Shown here piece by piece: positions 17,321 through 25,176 of a stretch of DNA of 64,000 bases. The translations under genes were made by a program, and so were the position numbers. Source of the DNA: Rhodospirillaceae bacterium. Its GTDB lineage: Bacteria > Pseudomonadota > Alphaproteobacteria > GCA-2731375. Location of the stretch: NCBI GenBank assembly GCA_018660265.1, contig JABJKS010000031.1, positions 62,001-126,000 of the forward strand, in the 5' to 3' direction. The notes beneath the pieces were generated by a model, which did no database searches, was not told where the DNA came from, and worked only from the letters and a program-made list of their open reading frames with translations. Every line of letters starts with the position of its first letter. Position 1 is the first letter of the stretch.

Positions 17321-19228
17321 TTAGTTTGGCGATATCTGCGAATTTGGTTCCACGGTTGGCTGTTGAATACCAAGCGCTTCCGCCACCTGCTGGGGGCCGG
17401 CTGCGGTGGCGATTTCCGATAGGACAGCGCCGATTTGCTCGTCGATCCTGGCGTTCGTGGCAACCAGACGCTTACGGTCATCTCGATAATGTTTCCCTAC
17501 TTCTTCACCAAGATCGAAATTGCTTGGCTCGTTCGCTGGTTCCACGATAATAGCGGTCAAATAGGTTGAAAGCCCGTCCAAATTGTCAAAGTCGATGACC
17601 AATTTGCCATCTACCACTTCGACCTCAACGATCACCATGCCGCCGGTTTCTTCATCAGCGTTTTTGTTCTTGTTACCGGGCTCCTTGGGTTTGGCCTCTT
17701 TCGCGGCGACTACTTTGGCCGCCGCTTCGGCAACGACCTGCACAGCCGCAGCGGCAACCTGTTCCGCAGCTGCAGTGATCTCGGCTGGTGCCGGTTCGGG
17801 GCCTAATGCTGTGCGCAGGGTTTCAACCTGTGGCGGCGTGGGGGGGTTGGGCTTTGGTGGCGTGGGGCGCTGACCCCGTCGCGTTGTCGTCGAAAATCCG
17901 GACCGCACGGTCTCCGTCCGCCCACCCGCGCGGACCATCGCGGCACCTTCCGTTACGCGTGTTGTGGTCGCGCCATTGTCCGCGACCGAAATCTCCAAAA
18001 TAGTGCCGCGGATGCCGATTGTCGCCGTCGGAGTGCGAATCGAATAACGATCCTTTGACAAATTACCCGTGACGAACCGCATCACGCCCTTGGTCAACGA
18101 CAGCGAGACCTTGGATTTGCTGCCCTTGGTATCGAAAACGAATTCATCCAGCGTTACGGAAGAATTCGCACCGATGGAAAGAACTGTATTGTCCTGAAAA
18201 ATCAGGCGGGTCGCGCTATTGGGACCGGTGTTGATTTTCTCGTCGGAGAAAACTTCGTCTTTCAGAACAAGTTTGCGGACATTGGCCTGCAGCACGCCGC
18301 GAACTAGGGAAACAACCCTTTGCGTGCTGCCGACAGGGATTTCCACGGCTTCGGCTTTCCGGGTGGCGTCAGCTGTGGCTTGACCGGATCTTTGGGCCCC
18401 GTCAGTGGAGCCGCCAATTTTTGCCGTGTCGCCGGTCAGGTATCCTTCGTTCAGCCAGTTTCGCGGGGTATTCTGGGCAATATTCACATCATTGCCATTG
18501 ACTTTGAGTTTTCGACCTAATGGGTGTTCGAACTTTTTGCCAATGCCTAGATTATCGGTCAACAACACGACACGATATTTTCCGTTGGGGACATCGGTGG
18601 CAAATTTCTCCACGTTGACGACGCCGTCTGCTAGGAGCTGGTCATCGGAAGGGCGGCGCAGGGCACGGCGATTTTTACCCGACAGTCGTTTATCCTTCGC
18701 GGTAATGTGCTGGAAATTAGGCATGACGGTCGAATCGGGCGGGCCGAAGTCAAATCCGATGGAGCGTGGCGAAAGATTGAAATTTCTTGCCACCCTGACC
18801 TTGGCGATGGGCGTGGCGAATATCGCCTTGCGCGCGGCTTGGGCGATGGAGGTGATAGCGTCCTGCAAGGCGACGGGGTCGTCAGTTATCTTTGTGCTTC
18901 CCAATGCTTTGATCAGGTTCTTTGCCTGCTCTTCCAATTGCTCCGGTCGGCCGCTGAATTGGGATAGATATTGTTGCAAGGCACCAAGCCCTTCATCCGT
19001 GCCGGTCGTTGCACCAAGAAGGGCCGCCGCAACTGAAATCTCGTTGTTTTCTGCGGCAATAGCAGATTGAATTCCAAGGCCGCTTATTGACCCAACGGTG
19101 ACGATGCACACGAAGCCTGAAAGGACAGCCATGCGCGCGGCGGGACGAAACCGACCAGAAATGATCCGGCGGACCGCTTGCCACGGCGTCCGTTGCCGCA
19201 TCAGAATGCGCCTGTTTGTGCCATTCAT
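17321..19228 (-). CDS. FecR-domain exported protein
   Basis: A 635-residue protein. After a basic N-terminus there is one hydrophobic export or anchor segment (AVLSGFVCIVTVGSISGLG). The middle contains a FecR domain, clearest at LILKDEV-like KLVLKDEVFSDEKINTG, TRLIFQDNTVLSIGANS, TPTATIGIRGTILEISV and VTEGAAMVRAGG. A Pro-rich linker (TPPKPNPPTPPQ) and an Ala-rich helical region follow, and then an acidic beta segment and a helical tail. In polysaccharide and exosortase loci, stand-alone FecR proteins are periplasmic and of uncertain role, not sigma regulators. ATG 19228 is chosen because AGGAAG sits 8 bases upstream, and the longer frame to 19339 has none. The gene leads a minus-strand run into the barrel, export and kinase genes. 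Confidence 0.85.
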   Translation of the reverse strand: MNGTNRRILMRQRTPWQAVRRIISGRFRPAARMAVLSGFVCIVTVGSISGLGIQSAIAAENNEISVAAALLGATTGTDEGLGALQQYLSQFSGRPEQLEEQAKNLIKALGSTKITDDPVALQDAITSIAQAARKAIFATPIAKVRVARNFNLSPRSIGFDFGPPDSTVMPNFQHITAKDKRLSGKNRRALRRPSDDQLLADGVVNVEKFATDVPNGKYRVVLLTDNLGIGKKFEHPLGRKLKVNGNDVNIAQNTPRNWLNEGYLTGDTAKIGGSTDGAQRSGQATADATRKAEAVEIPVGSTQRVVSLVRGVLQANVRKLVLKDEVFSDEKINTGPNSATRLIFQDNTVLSIGANSSVTLDEFVFDTKGSKSKVSLSLTKGVMRFVTGNLSKDRYSIRTPTATIGIRGTILEISVADNGATTTRVTEGAAMVRAGGRTETVRSGFSTTTRRGQRPTPPKPNPPTPPQVETLRTALGPEPAPAEITAAAEQVAAAAVQVVAEAAAKVVAAKEAKPKEPGNKNKNADEETGGMVIVEVEVVDGKLVIDFDNLDGLSTYLTAIIVEPANEPSNFDLGEEVGKHYRDDRKRLVATNARIDEQIGAVLSEIATAAGPQQVAEALGIQQPTVEPNSQISPN

Positions 19229-19530
19229 TTTGGCTTCCTCATATTCAGCATATGCCGCCCCGTACTTCATAATGTGGCTATCATTGCTGACCCGGTCAAT
19301 GGTTCGCATATGGCCTGTCACACACAAAAATCCGGGCAATCTATGTATAATTATGCAAAAACAGGGCCAATGAAACAGTTTCTGACCGAGGTGTTAATAA
19401 AGATTAAAGATCGGGCCTGTCGCCCTCATTTTGCGGGCCCTTGGGGACAGCCGTGGTTTTGCGCCTGCTTACGGCCAGCTTTGGGTTGGTGCCGGGATTT
19501 GCTTCAATTTGGGACGGGCGAGGATAACTT
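19229..19530. other. Divergent promoter region, FecR gene / NTP_transf_5 gene
   Basis: About 300 bases between divergent genes, probably holding the promoters for the export run on the minus strand and for the nucleotidyltransferase-like gene on the plus strand. The part around 19330-19415 is AT-rich (TATGTATAATTATGC near 19343 is a candidate -10-like region). Several short open frames cross it but none has recognisable protein features. No operator palindrome is obvious. Confidence 0.4.
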
Positions 19531-20577
19531 GTGCCATTTCGCCACATGATGGACGAACCGGGTATGGGCCTCTGGCCTACCCTTTTGGCCGGTAGCCAGG
19601 GTGCGGGGGATGAGGGGCTGGATGTCTCGGAAGATCAATTGGCACTGCTGGATGATCTGATTGGGCCCGTATTAAGCCGCCATTTGCTTTACAACAGCGG
19701 CTTGAATTTGGCTGATCGGGAGGCTTCCCAAAGTCGGTTGATGAACCGTTTCCGCCGCGCCGACGGCTTGCGCTGGGCTTTGGATGCCGCCAATCACGGT
19801 TTTGAAATTGTCTGCCTGAAGGGCATGGCGGCAACCCATTTTCTGTATTCCAGCGTCGATCTGCGCACCATGGCCGATGCTGATTTATTAGTGCGAAAAA
19901 CCGATTGTGATCGGTTGGTCCGGCATTACCAGGCTGCCGGTTTGGATTTTCATGATGGGTTGCCTGATTCCAGATGGGGCCATATTGCCGACGCCTCGTT
20001 AATTCCCCTGACCGGCTCGGACGGGGCCTCGAATGTGGATTTGCATATTCACCCCGATGCCTGGCCGCTGCATCTGGGTCTATCGACCGAGGATGTCTTT
20101 GCCGCAGCGACTTGGGTCAAAACCGGAGAGGGGCGTATTCTGGTGCCCAGCATGACCCATATGCTGTTGCTATCCGCCAGCCATGCCGCCCGTGATCTGT
20201 TCGGTCCATCGACCGCGAAGTCCTTGATCGATGCGGCCCGCCTGTTGGCGCAATTCGGTGGCCAGGTTGATTGGACGGAATTTGAGGCCCGGGACCGGCG
20301 CGGCAGAATGCTAAAGCCCGCGTGTGCGTTCCTGGCCATTCTGGATCACCTCGGGGCCGATACCAGGGCCGTGCCCCGGCATTTGAAACATCCACCGGCG
20401 GGGGGGGAATTCCGCCGTGCGCTGCATGACTACGTGACCTTGTTTGCCAAGGACCGCTCGGCATTCGGCAAGGCCAGGCGGGAATGGTTGCTGTGTGCGG
20501 AACCCGGCGTTGCCCTGCGCCGTAATCTCAAGCGCCTTATCGGCCTGTTCCGGCCTCATCGCGGTCTGCGCGGCTAA
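19531..20577 (+). CDS. Nucleotidyltransferase-fold family protein (NTP_transf_5 type)
   Basis: A 348-residue protein of the 'uncharacterised nucleotidyltransferase' family. The core is VCLKGMAATHFLY followed by the acidic motif LRTMADADLLVRK (about residues 95-115), in which the D-x-D-L pair matches the metal site of the polymerase-beta-like fold. A later SNVDLHIHPDAWPLH segment fits the same family. Members occur in exosortase, lasso-peptide and polysaccharide loci, and their substrate is not established. The start is GTG 19531, with GAGGA about 8 bases upstream. It closes the polysaccharide locus. A hairpin repeat and then MeaB follow. Confidence 0.75.
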   Translation: MPFRHMMDEPGMGLWPTLLAGSQGAGDEGLDVSEDQLALLDDLIGPVLSRHLLYNSGLNLADREASQSRLMNRFRRADGLRWALDAANHGFEIVCLKGMAATHFLYSSVDLRTMADADLLVRKTDCDRLVRHYQAAGLDFHDGLPDSRWGHIADASLIPLTGSDGASNVDLHIHPDAWPLHLGLSTEDVFAAATWVKTGEGRILVPSMTHMLLLSASHAARDLFGPSTAKSLIDAARLLAQFGGQVDWTEFEARDRRGRMLKPACAFLAILDHLGADTRAVPRHLKHPPAGGEFRRALHDYVTLFAKDRSAFGKARREWLLCAEPGVALRRNLKRLIGLFRPHRGLRG

Positions 20578-20591
20578 TCTTCGTACGAGAC

Positions 20592-20640
20592 CTCGTGTCC
20601 TGGTTCAGAGATACGCCGTATTTTTGAATCAGGACACGAG
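20592..20640. repeat. Long inverted repeat (hairpin) after the polysaccharide locus
   Basis: Arms CTCGTGTCCTGGTTC (20592-20606) and GAATCAGGACACGAG (20626-20640) pair over 15 bases with one G-T wobble around a 19-base loop that contains TTTTT. There is no T-run after the stem, so it is not a standard intrinsic terminator for the plus strand. It sits between the stop of the nucleotidyltransferase-like gene and meaB, and could be a REP-like element or a transcript-end hairpin. Confidence 0.6.
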
Positions 20641-20679
20641 CTTGGCCCCGTCACATCCCTTCGCTATGTTGGCGGGGAC

Positions 20680-21681
20680 ATGAGCAAGAAGATTGATATC
20701 ACCGAGATGGCGGGTGCTGTCCGGGCCGGGGATCGCCGGGCATTGGCGCGGGCCATCACCCTTGTAGAATCGACCCGATCAGACCACCGGGCCCAGGCCG
20801 AGGCGTTGCTGGCGGCCCTGCCGCGGGTGGCTGGTTCCAACGTGCGCATCGGCATCACGGGCGCACCGGGGGTGGGTAAGTCCACGTTTATTGAAGCTTT
20901 TGGCTCGCATCTGACGGCCCAGGGATTGCGTCTTGCGGTCCTGGCGGTTGATCCCTCATCCTCGCGTACGGGGGGCTCTATCCTGGGCGATAAGACCCGC
21001 ATGGAGGCACTATCCAGGGACCCCAACGCGTTCATCCGGCCAACGCCTGCGGGCCGATCTTTGGGCGGTGTGGCCCGGCGCACGCGGGAGGCCATGGCGC
21101 TGGTTGAGGCGGCGGGCTACGACGTCACAATTGTGGAAACCGTCGGCGTGGGGCAATCGGAATATGCGGTCGCCGATATGGTGGATATGTTCCTGCTGTT
21201 GGTGGCACCGGGGGGTGGGGACGAACTACAAGGCATCAAACGCGGCATCATGGAGCTGGCGGACCTGTTGGTGGTCAACAAGGCGGATGGCGCAATGGTC
21301 CCGGCCGCCAACAATGCCGCCGCCGACTATCGCAATGCCCTGAATTTGATCCGGCCGAAAGACAGCCATTGGCGGGCCGAAGTGATCTTGGCCTCGGCCC
21401 TGGAAGGTAAAGGCCTGGTTGAGATCTGGGCCACGGTGCAACGCTTTCAGGCGGAACAGCGCGCGGGTGGACGCGATGGCCAAGACCGTGCCGTCCAGGC
21501 TCAACGCTGGCTGTGGGAGGAAATCCAGGATGATTTGTTGGACGAATTGAAATCGGACAAGGCCCTGGCCCCACTTATCACGGCACGGGAAAGGGCGGTG
21601 GGTGCCGGCGAGATCACGCCTTCAGCCGCCGCGCGGGAAATCTTGAGAGCGTTTTTAGGCAAAGAAAAAAGCGAGGAATAA
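20680..21681 (+). CDS. meaB: Methylmalonyl-CoA mutase-associated GTPase MeaB (ArgK family)
   Basis: A 333-residue G3E-family GTPase. Visible motifs are the P-loop GAPGVGKST (about residues 61-69), LAVDPSSSRTGGSILGDKTRM, the switch region VETVGVGQSE and the NKAD base-specificity motif. MeaB protects and reloads the B12 cofactor of methylmalonyl-CoA mutase in propionate or ethylmalonyl-CoA metabolism. The mutase genes are not in this window, but the cobaltochelatase genes CobS/CobT downstream agree with cobalamin use. The hydrolase gene starts 5 bases after its stop, so they are probably co-transcribed. Confidence 0.95.
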   Translation: MSKKIDITEMAGAVRAGDRRALARAITLVESTRSDHRAQAEALLAALPRVAGSNVRIGITGAPGVGKSTFIEAFGSHLTAQGLRLAVLAVDPSSSRTGGSILGDKTRMEALSRDPNAFIRPTPAGRSLGGVARRTREAMALVEAAGYDVTIVETVGVGQSEYAVADMVDMFLLLVAPGGGDELQGIKRGIMELADLLVVNKADGAMVPAANNAAADYRNALNLIRPKDSHWRAEVILASALEGKGLVEIWATVQRFQAEQRAGGRDGQDRAVQAQRWLWEEIQDDLLDELKSDKALAPLITARERAVGAGEITPSAAAREILRAFLGKEKSEE

Positions 21682-21686
21682 GGCAA

Positions 21687-22403
21687 ATGGCAAATTTTGT
21701 ACTGATCCACGGATCCTTCCAGGGCAGCTGGATCTGGCAACCTACGGTCAAGCTGTTGCGGGATGCGGGCCATATTGTCCACGCCCCCACCATGGATGGC
21801 TGTGCCGAACGCCGCCATAACCTGCGCGCCGGAATTACTGCGACGACAATGGCCGAAGAAGTTGTCGACATGCTGTTTTATGAGGACCTGGACGACGTCA
21901 TCATCGCGGGCACCTCCACCTCCGGTATCCTGATTTCAAAGGTGGCCGAGATGGTGCCGGAAAAAATCAAACGCCTCGTTTACATCGATGCCCTGGCCCC
22001 GCAACCCGACGAAACCGTGCGCGACATCGTTATTGTGGAGCCGAACCAGACCGCCAATCTGCAAACCGAATTCGCAGCCGGCCCGGACCCCGAAGGCATG
22101 GCCAAGCGCCTCTTTGCGGATCTGGAACCGGATCTAAAAGCCTGGGCCCTGGAACGCGCCACCCTGCACCCAAAAGGCGCATCATCCGCCGATCTGAGCA
22201 AATTCTGGGATCAGGCTGACGCGGGCAAATGGCCGGCCACAGTGATCTACTGCACCATTAGCCTGAACCCTTCGGAAGCCCACCAACGCCGCACCGCCGA
22301 CCGCCTGAATGCCGACTGGCACACAATGGAAGCCGGCCACTACCCAATGCTAAGCGCGCCCGTTGAGATGAGCGCATTGTTGTTGGCGGAGGTGGGTAAG
22401 TGA
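21687..22403 (+). CDS. Alpha/beta hydrolase (esterase/hydroxynitrile-lyase-like)
   Basis: A 238-residue alpha/beta hydrolase of the short plant-esterase/EstC-like group. It opens with FVLIHGSFQGSWIWQP, which supplies the oxyanion region. The nucleophile Ser lies in IIAGTSTSGILI (a G-x-S-x-S-G variant of the elbow), and the catalytic His is in AGHYPMLSAP near the end. The substrate is unknown. It is coupled to meaB by a 5-base gap with a ribosome-binding site inside the end of meaB (GAGGAATAAGG). This may only reflect shared transcription. Confidence 0.85.
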   Translation: MANFVLIHGSFQGSWIWQPTVKLLRDAGHIVHAPTMDGCAERRHNLRAGITATTMAEEVVDMLFYEDLDDVIIAGTSTSGILISKVAEMVPEKIKRLVYIDALAPQPDETVRDIVIVEPNQTANLQTEFAAGPDPEGMAKRLFADLEPDLKAWALERATLHPKGASSADLSKFWDQADAGKWPATVIYCTISLNPSEAHQRRTADRLNADWHTMEAGHYPMLSAPVEMSALLLAEVGK

Positions 22404-22551
22404 AGGATGCGTCAATTTTTGTGCGTTAAGACAGGCAACTCCGAAGTTTAGCAATTAAAGTTTGTACCGGCCAATCTTCTTAGCTTCAATCATTTGTGGG
22501 TATCGCTCACGTATGCATCGGGCATGCTGTATGTTCAGGCCCTGCATGGGT

Positions 22552-23391
22552 TCATTTTTTCAAAACCATCACAAATTCGCCGCAATATCGCTTTAACCCC
22601 GGAAATAGGGTGAGAAGAACGTCGTCAAATTTCTTCACGCAATATAGCATCCAGCGAATAGGCGGGAACATCAGCCAGTTTTGAAAAACGCGCTTTCCCA
22701 TGAAGAAAAACGACATCTGCTCGATGGAGTGGTCGGAAAAGCCGATAGATAATTCATCTAGATCGGAATGCTTCAATTTTACGTCGCCCATTGATTCTTT
22801 GCCCTTCATGGTAAAGTACCGACCTATTCGGAGCATTGGATTTCCAACCGTCCCATCCGCGCAAACAACGATGCCTCCAATTTTCAGGACTCGCAGTATT
22901 TCGTCTTTGACGTTTGGGTATTTAATAGTGTGATGAAGCACTTCGTGCATAAAAACAATGTCAAAAAATTCATTGCTGTAATCGATATGGGAGGCGTTTT
23001 GTACAGAGAAATTGCAGCGATCAGCGACGTCATTTTCTTTAGCTATCTTGTTTGCTACTTCGATGCCAACAGCGGAAATATCAAAACCATACACATCAGC
23101 GCCCAATAGAGCGAAGAATACCGAGTACTGACCATTGCCACATCCAATGTCGAGAATCGTCTTGCCGCGCAAATTTTCCAAATTCATGACGTCAAAAGTC
23201 TTGCGTGTTCTATGTCCCCGATCAGGCCTTCTCCCTTTCTTGTAGCAATAGTCTTCCCACCAAATGACGTGGGGAATATCAATCTTGTAACGATTCGCAC
23301 TGAAAGGCCGGCTGTCTTTATATTGCTCATCATGGTCTTCGCGTTCAATTTTCTCCCATTGTTCAGGCGAAATGTTATTGTAATCGACCAT
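22552..23391 (-). CDS. Class I SAM-dependent methyltransferase, AT-rich
   Basis: A 279-residue methyltransferase. The SAM-binding motif I is ILDIGCGNGQYSVFFALLGAD, followed by VYGFDIS (motif II Asp) and the late FDIVFMHEVLHH stretch, as in UbiE/COQ5-like enzymes. A hydrophobic C-terminal part (FFFMGKRVFQNWLMFPP) suggests a lipid or membrane-bound substrate. Base composition and codon use (AAA, AAT and ATT rich, many Lys/Asn/Ile) differ sharply from its neighbours, which is a sign of horizontal transfer. It stands alone on the minus strand with gaps of about 150 and 340 bases on its sides, so no operon context helps to name the substrate. Confidence 0.85.
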   Translation of the reverse strand: MVDYNNISPEQWEKIEREDHDEQYKDSRPFSANRYKIDIPHVIWWEDYCYKKGRRPDRGHRTRKTFDVMNLENLRGKTILDIGCGNGQYSVFFALLGADVYGFDISAVGIEVANKIAKENDVADRCNFSVQNASHIDYSNEFFDIVFMHEVLHHTIKYPNVKDEILRVLKIGGIVVCADGTVGNPMLRIGRYFTMKGKESMGDVKLKHSDLDELSIGFSDHSIEQMSFFFMGKRVFQNWLMFPPIRWMLYCVKKFDDVLLTLFPGLKRYCGEFVMVLKK

Positions 23392-23733
23392 GCCATATCA
23401 CCATATTTTTTCGGAATTTGATGATGAAGCTAACATATATTCGACTATAAGTTGAAGCACTTTGTCTGCTGCGCTGTACCAAGGATTGCTATTCAGTATG
23501 GGATGGGGTCGTATTATTTTTGGGTGCTGAAAACTGCGCTATTTCCCACATCAACTGCTACTGTGCAGGCGTCCGGATTATCTGTGACTGATCCCCTCAT
23601 AATTGCCCTGTATCCAAATTTCGCATATTTTGCAGAATGCTCTACGAAGCTACTTGACGTGGGCCCGCGATTTGCCTAAAAAACGCCGCTCTGTCGGCAC
23701 TTTTGCCGCTGGAAACTATGGAAAGATCATCTC
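23392..23733. other. Intergenic region upstream of rpmB
   Basis: About 340 bases between the AT-rich methyltransferase and ribosomal protein L28. A 75-codon frame at 23452-23679 has no recognisable features. The last 60 bases hold a short G+C-rich stem region (AAACGCCGCTCTGTCGGCAC) before rpmB, but no complete riboswitch or RNA gene was recognised. The AT-rich left part may have arrived with the methyltransferase. Confidence 0.4.
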
Positions 23734-24057
23734 ATGGCGCGGCGTTGCGAACTTACCGGAAAAGGCGTGTTAACGGGCAATAATGTCTCACATGCCCATA
23801 ATAAAACACGGCGGCGGTTCCTGCCGAATGTGCAGGTGATGGCGTTGCAGTCAGATATCCTGGGTCGATCCGTGCGTTTGAAGATCTCTGTCGCTGCCCT
23901 GCGCACGGTAGAGAAAAAGGGCGGCCTGGACGCTTTTTTGACCGATGCCAAGGACAGCCAGCTTTCGTTGCGGGCCCGCCGCATCAAGCGCGCCGTCGCG
24001 ACAAAGGTTGGCACCGGGGCCGACGCCGGGGCTGAGGCAGCACCAGCGGCTGCCTAA
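23734..24057 (+). CDS. rpmB: 50S ribosomal protein L28
   Basis: A 107-residue protein with the L28 signature. It begins [29 protein letters not shown] and continues with NVQVM and the conserved [18 protein letters not shown]. It binds the large ribosomal subunit near the exit region. The alphaproteobacterial form has the usual Ala-rich C-terminal extension ([13 protein letters not shown]). It is a single gene here, with the phytase-like gene converging on its 3' end 38 bases away. Confidence 0.97.
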   Translation: MARRCELTGKGVLTGNNVSHAHNKTRRRFLPNVQVMALQSDILGRSVRLKISVAALRTVEKKGGLDAFLTDAKDSQLSLRARRIKRAVATKVGTGADAGAEAAPAAA

Positions 24058-24095
24058 CGTCTTTCGGGGTGCCTTTCGGGCGCGCTGTCTGATTA

Positions 24096-25139
24096 CTATT
24101 CTTTGGGAAGATAGAACTGCAACAGCAAGTTCCGTTGCAGTGGGTTGAAGTTGTCGTCTGACAACATGTAGACCCACCAGCCGCCGTCTTCGGCGGGATG
24201 GACAGCCAAACCTTCAAAATTATCCACCGACATGGGCGGTGCCATATTGGCCAGCTCTATATCCGCCATGCGATTGCCGATGGTTATCTGATCGCGATGG
24301 ATCATGGAAACCCGCGCCCCCGCCCCACCGGCTGCGGAATAGCGCCGCTGCAGCATCAAGACATCGCCATTGGGCATGGCGGCTAGGTCCGTGGGCCGGA
24401 ATTTGCCTTGCTTGGGCCAATATATCTTGCCCAGGGTCTCGCCATCCGCCGACAACAGCCAGCCGACATAATCGCTTTTCTTGGCAGCGGTATCGTTGAT
24501 TTTTTTGGCTCGCAATTTTTCGGTCATAACCAAAATACGGCCATCGGGCAGGGCGGTCATCGCCTCTAACCCACCGTTGCGCGGGGCCATCTTCAACTCG
24601 TCCGGGGTGGCGAATTCTGTTGGCCGTGCTTTTAGGTCCTCATAAGCCAGGATCCTGTGGCGAATTTCAAAGGTGACCAGATAACTGCCGTCTGCCAATC
24701 GTTCCACCGCCTCGGTGTCCTGGTCCCGCTTGTCCAGACGCCGGGACAATTTTCGCCCATCCAGATCCCGCAGGCGAAACATCTCCGATCCCTCAAGGCC
24801 CAGCAAGCGGCCAGACTTGTCCAGAACCAACCTGGCGCGCAGCACGTTGCCATGATCTGTCAGGGCCGTAATGGATTGGCCATCGGGAGACAGGATCAGG
24901 CCCGAAAGCCCGCCAAACTCTGATGATCGATTGCTCAATTCATAACCGGCGCGATATTCCAGCACACCGGCGTGGCGCTGTTTCGGCTGTTCGGGGTTCA
25001 GGTAAATTTCCTGAACCTCGATGGGAAAATTGCCCGTTTCGGATTTTGCGGACGAACCTATCAGACCACCCACGCCACAACCCGAAAGCATCGGCACCAT
25101 TGCGAAAGCGGCAATGGCAATATACTTCCCGGCAATCAT
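24096..25139 (-). CDS. Phytase-like esterase family lipoprotein
   Basis: A 347-residue protein with a type II signal peptide: a hydrophobic stretch then the lipobox LSGC at residues about 18-21. It is therefore probably anchored to the inner or outer membrane on the periplasmic side. The mature part fits the 'esterase-like activity of phytase' beta-propeller family, with SEFGGLSGLILSPDGQSITALTDHGN, DTEAVERLADGSYLVTFE and DNFEGLAVHPAEDGGWWVYMLSDDNF as its repeated blade signatures. The catalytic activity in bacteria is not proven. It ends a probable minus-strand run after CobT, 37 bases away. Confidence 0.85.
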   Translation of the reverse strand: MIAGKYIAIAAFAMVPMLSGCGVGGLIGSSAKSETGNFPIEVQEIYLNPEQPKQRHAGVLEYRAGYELSNRSSEFGGLSGLILSPDGQSITALTDHGNVLRARLVLDKSGRLLGLEGSEMFRLRDLDGRKLSRRLDKRDQDTEAVERLADGSYLVTFEIRHRILAYEDLKARPTEFATPDELKMAPRNGGLEAMTALPDGRILVMTEKLRAKKINDTAAKKSDYVGWLLSADGETLGKIYWPKQGKFRPTDLAAMPNGDVLMLQRRYSAAGGAGARVSMIHRDQITIGNRMADIELANMAPPMSVDNFEGLAVHPAEDGGWWVYMLSDDNFNPLQRNLLLQFYLPKE

Positions 25140-25176
25140 GGCATTCGGTATCCGCTATTTCCGACTGATCGTAGTA

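Noticed and set aside
23452-23679. 75-codon plus-strand frame upstream of rpmB
   Set aside because: Composition does not look coding, it lacks a ribosome-binding site and it lies in an AT-rich gap.
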